The translations under genes and the position numbers were made by a program. Shown one piece after another: positions 18,259 through 27,085 of a DNA stretch of 47,121 nucleotides. Position 1 is the stretch's first letter. Each line of letters begins with the position of its first letter. This stretch comes from an uncultured Lachnospiraceae bacterium (GTDB lineage Bacteria; Bacillota; Clostridia; Lachnospirales; Lachnospiraceae): positions 1 to 47,121 of the forward strand of contig CALZBR010000017.1 of NCBI GenBank assembly GCA_945621435.1. The letters run 5' to 3'. The notes below the pieces were generated by a model, which made no database searches, was not told where the DNA came from, and saw nothing but the letters and a program-made list of their open reading frames with translations.

Positions 18259-18672
18259 TTACGCCTTCTGAACCTTGACAGGGACTTCACCGGCTGCTTC
18301 CAGCTCCACGCTCAGAGAGAGCTTGCCGCCCAAGCCTGTCGTCATGGTACCAACACTCTTGCCATTCACAAATACTTCGTACTGGGTGTCGTCGTTAAGA
18401 CCGATGGTAATCTGTGCATCCTCATCGCCCTCTACTACGAACTCCACACCGTCCTCTCTTTCCACGAAATCAAGGACACTGGTTCCCGGAACAGACTCGT
18501 AAAGGAACATGCCGTTCTTTTCCAGCTTGGTGATATCCTTGTAGGTCTTTACCTTCAGAAGGTCACCTGCATGCTTAAAATCCTCTACCTTTTCCTTGTG
18601 AGCCAACTTGTGATTGCCAAAACTGATTGCGCCGCTGTTCTCGCTGCGGAGCAGTTCCTTAACAACTGCCAT
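18259..18672 (-). CDS. Small conserved protein between clpC and radA (often labelled endosialidase)
   Basis: A 137-residue soluble acidic protein. The N-terminal half (ELLRSENSGAISFGNHKL, HAGDLLKVKTYKDITKLEKNG) and a beta-rich C-terminal half (ITIGLNDDTQYEVFVNGK, GGKLSLSVEL) look like a type I know from Lachnospiraceae genomes, where it is sometimes called endosialidase-related. Nothing in the sequence shows a glycosidase active site, so I do not accept that function. The ATG has AGGAGG upstream. The gene lies 63 bases after clpC and 2 bases before radA. Confidence 0.8.
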   Translation of the reverse strand: MAVVKELLRSENSGAISFGNHKLAHKEKVEDFKHAGDLLKVKTYKDITKLEKNGMFLYESVPGTSVLDFVEREDGVEFVVEGDEDAQITIGLNDDTQYEVFVNGKSVGTMTTGLGGKLSLSVELEAAGEVPVKVQKA

Positions 18673-18735
18673 ATCGTGTTTCCTCCTGTTCCTTTGTACA
18701 CAATTTCGATTCTTTACTTCAAGTATATTCTATTC

Positions 18736-21174
18736 TTATTTCGTTGTAAAGCAGACTTTTCCGTTTTTGAATCCGGCGGTAACCGTATCCCCGGGCTGCA
18801 CCTTTTTCCTTAAGATTTCCTCAGCCAGGGCATCCTCCACCACCGACTGAATTGCTCTTTTCAGAGGTCTTGCACCCATCTTTACATCGGAATACTTTTC
18901 CACCAGATGCTCCTTCAGGGCGGATGACAAAGTAAGCCTGATATCCATCTGTTCCTCACAGCGCCTGCAGAGATTGGCGGCCAGCAGATTGACGATAGCC
19001 TTCATGTTTTCCTTGCCCAACTGATGGAATACAATGATATCATCGATTCTGTTGATAAATTCAGGCTTAAAGTTCTTCTTTACTTCTTCCATCACACCTG
19101 ATTTCATCTTCTCATAATCACGCTTCTCATCACTTGCAGTGGCAAATCCCAGATTCTTGGGATCCACAATTCTCTGTGCACCTGCATTGGAGGTCATGAT
19201 CAGTATGGTATTCTTGAAGCTGACTTTTCTGCCTTTGGAATCGGTGATATGACCGTCATCCAGCACCTGGAGCAGAATATTGAACACATCCGGGTGGGCT
19301 TTTTCAATCTCATCAAAAAGCACCACCGAATAAGGATTCCTGCGTACCTTTTCGCTGAGCTGTCCGCCTTCCTCGAAGCCTACATAACCCGGAGGCGAAC
19401 CTATCATCTTGGAAACCGAATGCCCCTCCATATATTCCGACATGTCAACACGGATAATGGCATCCTCGGAACCGAACATCGCTTCCGCAAGAGCTTTGGA
19501 AAGCTCTGTCTTTCCCACGCCGGTAGGTCCCAGAAACAGGAAGGAACCGATGGGTCTCTTGGGATCCTTCAGACCCACTCGTCCTCTTCGCATAGCCTTC
19601 GCCACGGCAGTGACTGCTTCCTCCTGACCAATCACCCTTTTGTGAAGAATTCCTTCCAGCTTTAACAGCTTCTCGCTTTCCTTCTGGGCAAGCTTCTGTA
19701 CCGGAATCTTAGTCCACATAGCCACCACATCGGCAATCTCATTTTCTCCGATGACAATCTTCCTTGCAGCTACACTGTTTTCTGCTCTTTTTTGGGCACG
19801 TTCATATTTTTTAATCAGCTCATCCTGATTCCTCTTGATCTCTGCTGCCTGGGAAAAAACTTCCATGCGAATGGAACGTTCAATCTGCAGATCCATCTTT
19901 TTTATCTGCTCTGCCATCTCCTTCAGCTTATCCGGAACCTCAGCAGTCCGAAGTCTCGCACCGGCAGCCGCCTCGTCAATCAGGTCAATTGCCTTGTCAG
20001 GCAGATTTCTGTCATTGATGTATCTCTGGGACAATCTCACCGCTGCCTCTACGGCCTCGGAAGTGATCGTGACACCATGGTGCTCCTCATATTTTTCCTT
20101 GACTCCCTCCAGAATACGGACAGCTTCTTCCTCTGTGGGTTCTTCCACATTGACCGGCTGAAAACGCCGCTCCAACGCTGCATCCTTTTCAATGTACTTC
20201 CGGTATTCCGCTATGGTGGTGGCACCAATCATCTGAATCTCACCCCTTGCAAGAGAAGGCTTCAGAATATTGGAGGCGTCGATTGCTCCCTCTGCACCGC
20301 CGGCACCGATGATAGTGTGCAGTTCATCCAGAAACAGGATCACATTTCCGTCTTCTGTCACCTCACGGATTACCTTCTTGATTCTCTCTTCAAACTCGCC
20401 GCGATACTTACTTCCTGCCACCATCCCGGACAGATCCAGTGTCAGCACCCTCTTATCCTTGACCGTAGCCGGAACCCTGCCTTCGACAATACGCATCGCA
20501 AGCCCCTCTACCACTGCTGTTTTACCCACACCGGGTTCACCGATGAGGCAGGGATTATTCTTGGTTCTTCTACTCAGAATCTGTACCAGACGCAGAATCT
20601 CTTCCTCTCGTCCGATGCAGGGATCCAGCTTCCCCTCTCTTGCCATGGCTGTCAGGTCTCTGCTGTATTGGCTCAGGGTACTGTTTTTCCCTTTGCCCTG
20701 GTTCTTCCTGCCCAAATCCTCTTTATAAAGATTGCCGTCCTGTCCCATGGCAATCAAGGTATCTGAATAGATTTTCTGAATATTGGCTCCCAGCGTATTC
20801 AACAGACGAACCGCAACATTCTCACCTTCCCTGATAAGTGCCATCAGGAGATGCTCTGTACCTGTTTCTTTCTGTCCAAAACGAGCCGCCTGTCTGTGCG
20901 CTTCCTCCAACACCTTTTCGGCTCTGGGAGAATAGCCTCCTCTCTCTCTGATACTGACGCCTCCTTCGAAGGCGATGGATTCACGTATCATATCCAGAAC
21001 CTTGGTCAATTCAACTCCATTATCCGCCAAAACTCTGTGTGCAACACCTGTCTGCTCTTTCAATAGTCCTGCCAGGATATGTTCTGTACCCACATATCCC
21101 TGCTTCAGATTCGATGCATAGCGGGAAGCCGCATTCAATGCTTCCTTCGCCGGTTCTGTAAACTTTGACTGCAT
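18736..21174 (-). CDS. clpC: AAA+ unfoldase ClpC
   Basis: The 812-residue Hsp100 unfoldase feeds proteins to ClpP. Two N-terminal Clp repeats (starting FTEPAKEALNAASRYA) are followed by the first AAA+ module (Walker A GEPGVGKTAVVEG near 211), a UVR-type coiled middle segment (about 430-465) and the second AAA+ module (GPTGVGKTELSKALAE near 548). The end is truncated compared with longer ClpC proteins but keeps the D2 domain. The ATG lies 3 bases after the stop of the GntR-family gene. No ctsR, mcsA or mcsB is adjacent. Confidence 0.96.
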   Translation of the reverse strand: MQSKFTEPAKEALNAASRYASNLKQGYVGTEHILAGLLKEQTGVAHRVLADNGVELTKVLDMIRESIAFEGGVSIRERGGYSPRAEKVLEEAHRQAARFGQKETGTEHLLMALIREGENVAVRLLNTLGANIQKIYSDTLIAMGQDGNLYKEDLGRKNQGKGKNSTLSQYSRDLTAMAREGKLDPCIGREEEILRLVQILSRRTKNNPCLIGEPGVGKTAVVEGLAMRIVEGRVPATVKDKRVLTLDLSGMVAGSKYRGEFEERIKKVIREVTEDGNVILFLDELHTIIGAGGAEGAIDASNILKPSLARGEIQMIGATTIAEYRKYIEKDAALERRFQPVNVEEPTEEEAVRILEGVKEKYEEHHGVTITSEAVEAAVRLSQRYINDRNLPDKAIDLIDEAAAGARLRTAEVPDKLKEMAEQIKKMDLQIERSIRMEVFSQAAEIKRNQDELIKKYERAQKRAENSVAARKIVIGENEIADVVAMWTKIPVQKLAQKESEKLLKLEGILHKRVIGQEEAVTAVAKAMRRGRVGLKDPKRPIGSFLFLGPTGVGKTELSKALAEAMFGSEDAIIRVDMSEYMEGHSVSKMIGSPPGYVGFEEGGQLSEKVRRNPYSVVLFDEIEKAHPDVFNILLQVLDDGHITDSKGRKVSFKNTILIMTSNAGAQRIVDPKNLGFATASDEKRDYEKMKSGVMEEVKKNFKPEFINRIDDIIVFHQLGKENMKAIVNLLAANLCRRCEEQMDIRLTLSSALKEHLVEKYSDVKMGARPLKRAIQSVVEDALAEEILRKKVQPGDTVTAGFKNGKVCFTTK

Positions 21175-21177
21175 CTC

Positions 21178-21558
21178 TTATATTCCTCCGTCTGTCATTT
21201 CTCTGTATATTTCCTCAATCATTTCATGCATTTCTTCCTTGGAGATATTTTTACAGCTACTCTTAGCAAGGATAACCTTTAATTCCTTTTTTAATTCCGC
21301 CCGGGTATCGTTTCTATCCGAATCAACGGCAATCACCGCCCCCCTGCGACGATCCACCCGAACATACCCCTCCTGTCTGAGCACTGTATATGCTTTATTC
21401 ACCGTATGCATATTGATGCCAACCGATTCCGCAAGCTGCCTTACGCTCGGAAGAGAATCCCCTTCCTGAAACTGCCGCATGGCAATTCCCATAATAATCT
21501 GGTTCCGGATCTGCATATACAATGCTTCATCGCTGTTGAAATCTATTTCAATAAACAT
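21178..21558 (-). CDS. GntR-family regulator (YtrA subfamily) ahead of clpC
   Basis: A 126-residue repressor-type protein with an N-terminal winged helix: ALYMQIRNQIIMGI, then SLPSVRQLAESVGINMHTVNKAYTVLRQEGYV (about residues 12-70). The short helical tail without a FadR/UTRA domain is typical of the YtrA subfamily. AAAGGG lies nine bases before the ATG. It is followed at once by clpC, so it probably regulates this operon in place of CtsR; that role is inferred from position only. Confidence 0.88.
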   Translation of the reverse strand: MFIEIDFNSDEALYMQIRNQIIMGIAMRQFQEGDSLPSVRQLAESVGINMHTVNKAYTVLRQEGYVRVDRRRGAVIAVDSDRNDTRAELKKELKVILAKSSCKNISKEEMHEMIEEIYREMTDGGI

Positions 21559-21579
21559 GAAGCTATACCCTTTCAGAAA

Positions 21580-21609
21580 GAAGGGACGCTCAGAAACGAG
21601 CCCCCCTTC
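21580..21609 (-). terminator. Terminator after the SH3b protein gene
   Basis: Arms GAAGGG and CCCTTC, extended by GCTC/GAGC with a small internal mismatch, form a hairpin followed on the minus strand by TTTCTG. It starts 8 bases past the SH3b gene stop and separates the purine unit from the GntR-clpC unit. Confidence 0.55.
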
Positions 21610-21617
21610 CCTATTAA

Positions 21618-22994
21618 TTACTTGTTATCTTTTTCGTCATACTTTAAGAATTCAAACTCAAATTCGTCATCATCTGCCGCAAAATTCTTAGCCTGTCCTG
21701 TGGGGTTGGCTGCCGGTCTGGTGCCTGTCGGCTGTCCCGCAGGTCTGGTGCCTGTCGGCTGTCCCGCTGGTCTGGTCCCTGTCGGCTGTCCCGCTGGTCT
21801 GGTCCCTGTCTGCTGTCCCGCAGGTCTGGTGCCCGCCTGCTGTCCCGCAGGTCTGGTCCCAGCTGACTGTCCCGCAGGTCTGGTGCCCGCCTGCTGTCCC
21901 GCAGGTCTGGTGCCCGCCTGCTGTCCCGCAGGTCTGGTTGCAGGTTTACTTCCGCTTGTTCCGGGTCTTTGTGTTGAAACACCGGAGGCTCCTAAAGGTC
22001 TGCCATATTCCGGTTTGGAAGCAGGTCTGCGCTCTCCGCCCTGGGGTCTGTAATACATGCTGTCACTGTCACCCTTGATCTTAAAGATCAAAAGGGCGAT
22101 AAATGCCGCAGCTGCAATCAGCAGCAATACCAGGATAACAACAAGGGTCTTCTGCACCTTAAGTTTTTTATTTGCCGTATTGTATGCTTCTGCATTCTGA
22201 GTTACTTTATCAAATAATTCCGTTTGAATGTCATACTGCACCTTATTTTTATTGTCAATCAGGTACCATTTATCACCTATCTGTTTTGTTTCAAAGTCCT
22301 TGACGGTATCACCTGTCGGTTCCTGTGTACCGGGAGTCCCGGGAGTATCAGGGGTAGGAGTTTCTTCCGCAGGAGTACCGGGATTGGTAGACGGTGCCGT
22401 AAGCTCCCCGGACAGCTTTACATAATCAGAACGGATAAATCCGGTTACCTCTGTTCCGCCTGCATTAAACTTTACCTGGTACCATACCTTACCATCATTA
22501 CCGTTTGCTGTTCCGGTGACAGTCAGGGACTGTCCGTCCGTCGCATTGGCAACAATGGAGCTGCTGGTAGAAGCTTCTTTTCTCACCCTGACGGAAGTGC
22601 CGGTAGTATTTCCCTGAACCATGGCACTGATGGGGTTCACTGCGGTAACCGAAGTAGAAGGAGTATCGGGTGTGGTGCTTCCCTCGTCAATAATCTGCAC
22701 CAGGTCAGAACGGATATAACCGTTGATTCCATCCACGGTAACCTGATACCAGACATAGCCGTCAGCAGCCTGAACCTGACCGTTTACGGTAACCAGCTTA
22801 TCCTTTGCAACACTTCCCAGGGAATCACTGGAGGTGCTGGCCTCCTTACGTATCTTCGCAGTGGTGGATGCCGTAATCTTACCCTGACTTGCCTGGCTTA
22901 CAATGGAAAAAGGATTGGCAAACAATCCCAGAGCCAGTGCTAATGCAAACATCCCCATCAGAACCTTGAATTTCGGTATTACTCTCTCTCTCAT
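21618..22994 (-). CDS. Membrane protein with two SH3b domains and a TRPAGQ repeat tail
   Basis: The 458-residue protein has an N-terminal signal sequence (about 1-36), two bacterial SH3 domains (about 38-103 and 128-195), a Pro/Thr linker (198-230), one transmembrane helix (283-305) and a long cytoplasmic tail. The tail holds nine 9-residue repeats of the type TRPAGQQAG (about 353-433) and ends in an acidic DDDEFEFEF segment. SH3b domains usually bind cell-wall peptide, so this could sense or anchor to the wall; the tail's partner is unknown. The start-codon context is weak (AAGGG only 2 bases before ATG). It is the last gene after purD and the zinc-ribbon gene. Confidence 0.85.
   Translation of the reverse strand: MRERVIPKFKVLMGMFALALALGLFANPFSIVSQASQGKITASTTAKIRKEASTSSDSLGSVAKDKLVTVNGQVQAADGYVWYQVTVDGINGYIRSDLVQIIDEGSTTPDTPSTSVTAVNPISAMVQGNTTGTSVRVRKEASTSSSIVANATDGQSLTVTGTANGNDGKVWYQVKFNAGGTEVTGFIRSDYVKLSGELTAPSTNPGTPAEETPTPDTPGTPGTQEPTGDTVKDFETKQIGDKWYLIDNKNKVQYDIQTELFDKVTQNAEAYNTANKKLKVQKTLVVILVLLLIAAAAFIALLIFKIKGDSDSMYYRPQGGERRPASKPEYGRPLGASGVSTQRPGTSGSKPATRPAGQQAGTRPAGQQAGTRPAGQSAGTRPAGQQAGTRPAGQQTGTRPAGQPTGTRPAGQPTGTRPAGQPTGTRPAANPTGQAKNFAADDDEFEFEFLKYDEKDNK
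21696..21938. repeat. Nine tandem copies of a 27-bp unit
   Basis: The repeat encodes TRPAGQQAG-type units in the tail of the SH3b protein. Eight copies keep TRPAGQ; their variable seventh and eighth positions are QA, SA, QT or PT. The copy nearest the 3' end is degenerate (TRPAANPTG). The last three full copies share the PT variant, suggesting recent local duplication. Confidence 0.95.
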
Positions 22995-23003
22995 ATCCCT
23001 TTT

Positions 23004-23465
23004 TCAACCATCCCTTCTTGTAAATCTCTTTTGGCCTTCTCCGCCGGATTGTTCCACGCCAACGCCCGTAAATCTCGCAGCCTTCCGATTCCGTTCTCTC
23101 TGTTGTTCCTCAAGCTTACGGTGTACCGCTATCTCGCATTCGCTGCAATAAGTACCGGATCGAATATTCTTTCCGCAGATCTCGCACCTCAAAAACGATA
23201 CCGAATCCGCTGTAACCTCCAGTCTTCCCTCCTTGAGCATATGACGGATTGTCCTCTGAGAAACACCGGTATGGCATTCTATCTCTGCTGCCGTAGCACC
23301 CGGATGCTGTTCTATGTAAAGACGTGTCTTTCCATAGTCATCATAGTCTACCTTGCCGCAATCTTCACAATGATATTCTCCCACACCCTTGAAAACCATG
23401 ACGCCACCACATTCCGTGCACTGCTTCGGTATGTGGTATCTGTCTTCGACCAAAAAAGCTTCCAT
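23004..23465 (-). CDS. Zinc-ribbon / winged-helix protein resembling YvyF
   Basis: A 153-residue protein with two CxxC pairs at the N-terminus (CTECGG...CEDCGK), a middle helix-turn-helix-like segment (HPGATAAEIECHTGVSQRTIRHMLKEGRLEV), a third and fourth CxxC pair (CEICGK...CSEC) and a basic tail. This order resembles the flagellar-operon protein YvyF/TIGR03826, but no flagellar gene is in the window. A regulatory or RNA/DNA-binding role is likely. It starts 15 bases after purD and ends 9 bases before the SH3b gene, so it belongs to the purine transcription unit. Confidence 0.78.
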   Translation of the reverse strand: MEAFLVEDRYHIPKQCTECGGVMVFKGVGEYHCEDCGKVDYDDYGKTRLYIEQHPGATAAEIECHTGVSQRTIRHMLKEGRLEVTADSVSFLRCEICGKNIRSGTYCSECEIAVHRKLEEQQRERNRKAARFTGVGVEQSGGEGQKRFTRRDG

Positions 23466-23480
23466 AGAAACCGTTTCTCC

Positions 23481-24758
23481 TTATGCTTCGTCAATCGCCT
23501 TGCCGATATCATGTCTCATGTACTTATTTGCAAACGAAACCCATTCCGTAGCTTCATAGGCTTTTGCTCTTGCTTCCTTCAGAGTCGCACCCTTGGCAGT
23601 AACACCGAGAACACGTCCTCCGTTTGTCACAATGTGTCCTTCCGCATCGAATTTGCTTCCGGCATGGAAACAATAGTAATCTTCCTTGCCTTTAAATCTC
23701 TCCAGACCGGTAATCTCAAATCCCTTCTCATAAGCTACAGGATATCCGTCACTGGCAAGGATAACACAAACTGCCGCATTATCTTCGAATTCCAAATCAA
23801 TCTGATCAAGAGTTCCATCGATGCACGCATCAATCACATCCATGATATCATTCTTCATCCTGCACAGCACCACCTGGGTCTCAGGATCACCGAAACGCGC
23901 ATTGTACTCCAGCACCTTAGGTCCATTCGGAGTAAGCATCAGTCCAAAGAAAATAACTCCCTTGAACTCCCTGCCCTCTGCTGCCATGGCCGCCACCGTC
24001 GGCTCATAGATATTCTTCCGGCAGAACTCATCAATCTCCTCGGTATAGAAAGGACTGGGCGAGAAATTACCCATTCCTCCGGTATTCAGTCCCTGATCTC
24101 CGTCCTTTGCCCTCTTATGATCCTGCGCAGAAGTCATGGTCTTTACCGTCCTGCCGTCCACAAAAGCGAGAACGGAAACCTCTCTGCCTGTCATAAACTC
24201 TTCGATCACCATGCGGTTGCCGGCACTTCCAAAGTGCTTGTCCATCATGATTTCTTTCACACCTGCATTGGCCTCTTCCAGTGTATTACAGATCAGAACG
24301 CCCTTGCCCAGAGCAAGTCCGTCCGCCTTCAAAACCACCGGAATATTGGCGGTCTTCAAGTATTCCAAAGCTTTCTCCGGATCATCAAAGGTCTCGTAGG
24401 CAGCCGTAGGGATATTGTATTTCTTCATCAAATCCTTGGAAAATGCCTTGCTGCCCTCCAATATAGCTGCATTGGCTCTGGGACCGAACACGCGGAAGCC
24501 CTTTTCCTCCAATACATCTACCAGACCTCCTACCAGGGGATCATCCGGCGCCACAAAGACAAGGTCAACCTTTTTCTCCTCAGCATAAGCTGCAATTTTA
24601 TCAAATTCCATGACGCCGATAGACGGCTCGCACTCAGCAATCTGAGCAATCCCGGCATTACCGGGAACACAGTAAAGTTTGTCTACTCTCTTGCTTTTTT
24701 TCATGCTCACTGCGATTGCGTGCTCTCTTCCGCCTCCGCCTATGATTAAAACATCCAT
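23481..24758 (-). CDS. purD: Phosphoribosylamine-glycine ligase (GARS)
   Basis: The 425-residue ATP-grasp enzyme makes GAR from phosphoribosylamine, glycine and ATP. It has the N-terminal IGGGGREHA motif, the ATP-grasp core (LKADGLALGKGV), NTGGMGNFSPSPFY and the metal-binding end of the fold (LEYNARFGDPETQ). Length is normal for a stand-alone PurD. The ATG is preceded by GAGAGG at 8-9 bases. It follows purN by 15 bases. Confidence 0.97.
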   Translation of the reverse strand: MDVLIIGGGGREHAIAVSMKKSKRVDKLYCVPGNAGIAQIAECEPSIGVMEFDKIAAYAEEKKVDLVFVAPDDPLVGGLVDVLEEKGFRVFGPRANAAILEGSKAFSKDLMKKYNIPTAAYETFDDPEKALEYLKTANIPVVLKADGLALGKGVLICNTLEEANAGVKEIMMDKHFGSAGNRMVIEEFMTGREVSVLAFVDGRTVKTMTSAQDHKRAKDGDQGLNTGGMGNFSPSPFYTEEIDEFCRKNIYEPTVAAMAAEGREFKGVIFFGLMLTPNGPKVLEYNARFGDPETQVVLCRMKNDIMDVIDACIDGTLDQIDLEFEDNAAVCVILASDGYPVAYEKGFEITGLERFKGKEDYYCFHAGSKFDAEGHIVTNGGRVLGVTAKGATLKEARAKAYEATEWVSFANKYMRHDIGKAIDEA

Positions 24759-24773
24759 GTTACTACCTCTCCG

Positions 24774-25403
24774 TTATCTCTGTATTTTCCGAACCTTTCC
24801 TCCGACCAGCTCCAGCCTGCCATTGGCAATATCATCAATTGCCCCGGGAAGCAGAATCCATTCCGCCTGCTCCATCACGCGTCTCTGAAGAATCTCAGGC
24901 GTATCGTCATCCAACACCTCCACTGCCTTCTGAGCGATGATCGGTCCCTCGTCCATTCCTTCGTTTACAAAATGTACTGTTGCGCCTGTTACCTTCACGC
25001 CTCTCTCCAGCGCCTTCTCGTGCACCTTGAGTCCATAATAACCAACGCCGCAAAAGGAAGGAATCAGGGAAGGATGAATATTGATGATTCTACCGGAAAA
25101 AGCAGCCACCATCGCCTCGGGTATCTTCACCAGGAAGCCCGCCAGCACAATCAGATCCGGCTGTAATTCCTTCATTTTATCCGTCAACGCCTGATTGTAC
25201 GCCTCTCTGTCCCCGTATTCCTTAGGGGACATGCAGACAGCAGGTATTCCATGATTCTCCGCTCTTGTCAGAGCTTTCGCACCGGGATTATTGCTGATTA
25301 CCGCAATCACCTCGGTATTCGTAATCTTACCGCTGTCAACAGCATCCAGGATAGCCTGGAGATTAGTGCCTCCTCCGGATACACATACTACGATTCTCAG
25401 CAT
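24774..25403 (-). CDS. purN: Phosphoribosylglycinamide formyltransferase
   Basis: The 209-residue folate-dependent GAR transformylase. Visible are SGGGTNLQA at the N-terminus, the active-site NIHPSLIPSFCG and HFVNEGMDEGPII with its catalytic Asp. Its ATG lies inside the end of purM (7-base overlap), indicating coupled translation. Confidence 0.97.
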   Translation of the reverse strand: MLRIVVCVSGGGTNLQAILDAVDSGKITNTEVIAVISNNPGAKALTRAENHGIPAVCMSPKEYGDREAYNQALTDKMKELQPDLIVLAGFLVKIPEAMVAAFSGRIINIHPSLIPSFCGVGYYGLKVHEKALERGVKVTGATVHFVNEGMDEGPIIAQKAVEVLDDDTPEILQRRVMEQAEWILLPGAIDDIANGRLELVGGKVRKIQR

Positions 25404-26422
25404 AATACAACTCCCTTTTCTCCCGCCTCACAGCGTCCTACCACATAAGGAGTATCGCCGGCCGCCTTCACTGCTTCCATGGTCTTCTCCACATCGGCAG
25501 GGTCTACGGCGAGAATCATACCAAGTCCCATGTTATATGTATTGTACATCATCTGATCTTCGATATTTCCGGTCTTCTGAAGGAGCTTGAAGATAGCGGG
25601 AACCTCATAGCTGTCCTTCTCCACTACTGCCTGAATACCCTCTGGCAGCATTCTTGGAATATTTTCATAGAAACCGCCGCCTGTAATATGGCTGCAGCCC
25701 TTGACGGTCACACCGGCATTCTTCACTTCCTTCAATGCCCTGACATAAATCCTGGTAGGTGCAATCAGCGCTTCTCCAAGAGTAGTTCCAAGCTCGTCAT
25801 AATAGGTATCCAGACTCTCCTTTGTCATCTCAAACACCTTGCGAACAAGGGAGAAACCGTTGGAATGGACACCGGAAGAAGCGATACCCACCAGTACATC
25901 ACCGGGCTTAATATTCTCACCGGTTATCAGATCCTTTTCATCCACAACGCCAACCGCAAAACCGGCCAGATCATATTCATCCTCAGGCATCAGTCCGGGA
26001 TGTTCTGCAGTCTCGCCGCCGATTAACGCTGCGCCGGCCTGTTTACAGCCTTCTGCAACACCTTTTACGATGGTGGCAATCTTCTCGGGATAGTTCTTAC
26101 CGCAGGCAATATAATCCAGGAAAAACAGAGGTTCGCCGCCGGCACAGGCAACGTCGTTCACACACATTGCCACACAGTCGATACCGATGGTATCATGTTT
26201 GTCCATCAAAAATGCAAGCTTCACCTTTGTTCCGCATCCGTCGGTACCGGACAGAAGTACGGGATTCTCCATGTTCTTGATTGCAGCCAGCGAAAAAGCT
26301 CCGGAAAAACCGCCAAGCCCTCCCATTACCTCAGGGCGAAGGGTCTCCTTCACATATTTCTTCATAAGCTCCACTGACTTATAACCTGCTTCAATATCAA
26401 CTCCAGCTTTCTTGTAATCCAT
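25397..26422 (-). CDS. purM: Phosphoribosylformylglycinamidine cyclo-ligase (AIR synthetase)
   Basis: The 341-residue enzyme closes the imidazole ring using ATP. Family signatures include GIDCVAMCVNDVACAGGEPLFFLDY, GGETAEHPG and THITGGG-like SHITGGGFYENIPR. Length is normal. It lies between purE (48-base gap) and purN (7-base overlap). Confidence 0.97.
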   Translation of the reverse strand: MDYKKAGVDIEAGYKSVELMKKYVKETLRPEVMGGLGGFSGAFSLAAIKNMENPVLLSGTDGCGTKVKLAFLMDKHDTIGIDCVAMCVNDVACAGGEPLFFLDYIACGKNYPEKIATIVKGVAEGCKQAGAALIGGETAEHPGLMPEDEYDLAGFAVGVVDEKDLITGENIKPGDVLVGIASSGVHSNGFSLVRKVFEMTKESLDTYYDELGTTLGEALIAPTRIYVRALKEVKNAGVTVKGCSHITGGGFYENIPRMLPEGIQAVVEKDSYEVPAIFKLLQKTGNIEDQMMYNTYNMGLGMILAVDPADVEKTMEAVKAAGDTPYVVGRCEAGEKGVVLC

Positions 26423-26470
26423 TTTATCCTCATTTCTGCCGTTTCTCGGCTTTATCGTTCTCTGACTGAC

Positions 26471-26983
26471 TTATTTATCGGCAAGATACTGCTTGTATCC
26501 AACCTCCTGTAGCTTTGCGTCCTTGGCTTCCACCTGCTTCTTCAGCTTCTCACTGTATGCCTTCAGCCTGTTCAGGAGCCCCTCATCCGAGGTTGCCAGA
26601 ATCTTGGCAGCCAGCAGACCTGCATTGGCACCGCCGTTAATCGCAACCGTAGCCACCGGAATACCGGAGGGCATCTGAACGATGGAGTACAGGGAGTCTC
26701 TGCCTCCCAGAGATGTGGTGTGCATGGGAATACCGATGACCGGCATGGGAAAAATCGCCGCACACATACCGGGCAGATGCGCTGCCATTCCCGCTCCCGC
26801 AATGATTACCTTAAATCCTTTATCCTCGGCTGTCTTTGCATACTCAAAAAACACATCGGGCTCTCTGTGTGCACTGATAATCGTCATCTCATATGAAACA
26901 CCTAACTCCTCCAAAATCTCTGCAGCTTTTGCCATAACCGGCATATCGGAATCACTGCCCATCACTATACCTACTTTTGCCAT
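26471..26983 (-). CDS. purE: N5-carboxyaminoimidazole ribonucleotide mutase (class I PurE)
   Basis: The 170-residue mutase converts N5-CAIR to CAIR. GSDSDMPVM, SAHREPD (catalytic His) and AGAGMAAHLPGM are diagnostic of class I. A PurK partner is not in the window. The ATG has AAAGGAGG upstream. It is the first gene of purE-purM-purN-purD-zinc ribbon-SH3b. Confidence 0.97.
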   Translation of the reverse strand: MAKVGIVMGSDSDMPVMAKAAEILEELGVSYEMTIISAHREPDVFFEYAKTAEDKGFKVIIAGAGMAAHLPGMCAAIFPMPVIGIPMHTTSLGGRDSLYSIVQMPSGIPVATVAINGGANAGLLAAKILATSDEGLLNRLKAYSEKLKKQVEAKDAKLQEVGYKQYLADK

Positions 26984-27023
26984 GATGTCCTCCTTTGTTG
27001 TTCTATCTGTTATACCTTATCTC

Positions 27024-27052
27024 AGTTTACTAAAAATAAAACCTTTGCGCAA
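27024..27052 (-). promoter_or_regulatory. Promoter of the purE operon
   Basis: On the minus strand TTGCGC (27047-27052) and TAAACT (27024-27029) are separated by 17 bases. The predicted leader is about 35 bases, too short for a purine riboswitch. I see no clear PurR-type box. Confidence 0.5.
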
Positions 27053-27085
27053 CCATAAATGCTGAAAATCACAAAATATTAAGAG

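Noticed and set aside
21406..22053. Plus-strand repeat protein rich in Pro-Ala-Gly-Leu-Val-Pro
   Set aside because: It is the complement of the 27-bp repeat encoding the TRPAGQ tail; the minus frame has a signal peptide, SH3b domains and a membrane helix, so the plus frame is a shadow.
23031..24749. Plus-strand open frame of 572 codons across purD and the zinc-ribbon gene
   Set aside because: It runs antisense through two well-supported genes and their junction; composition is Leu/Ser/His-rich without domain features.
26984..27085. Purine riboswitch ahead of purE
   Set aside because: The promoter leaves only about 35 bases of leader and no riboswitch core sequences are visible.
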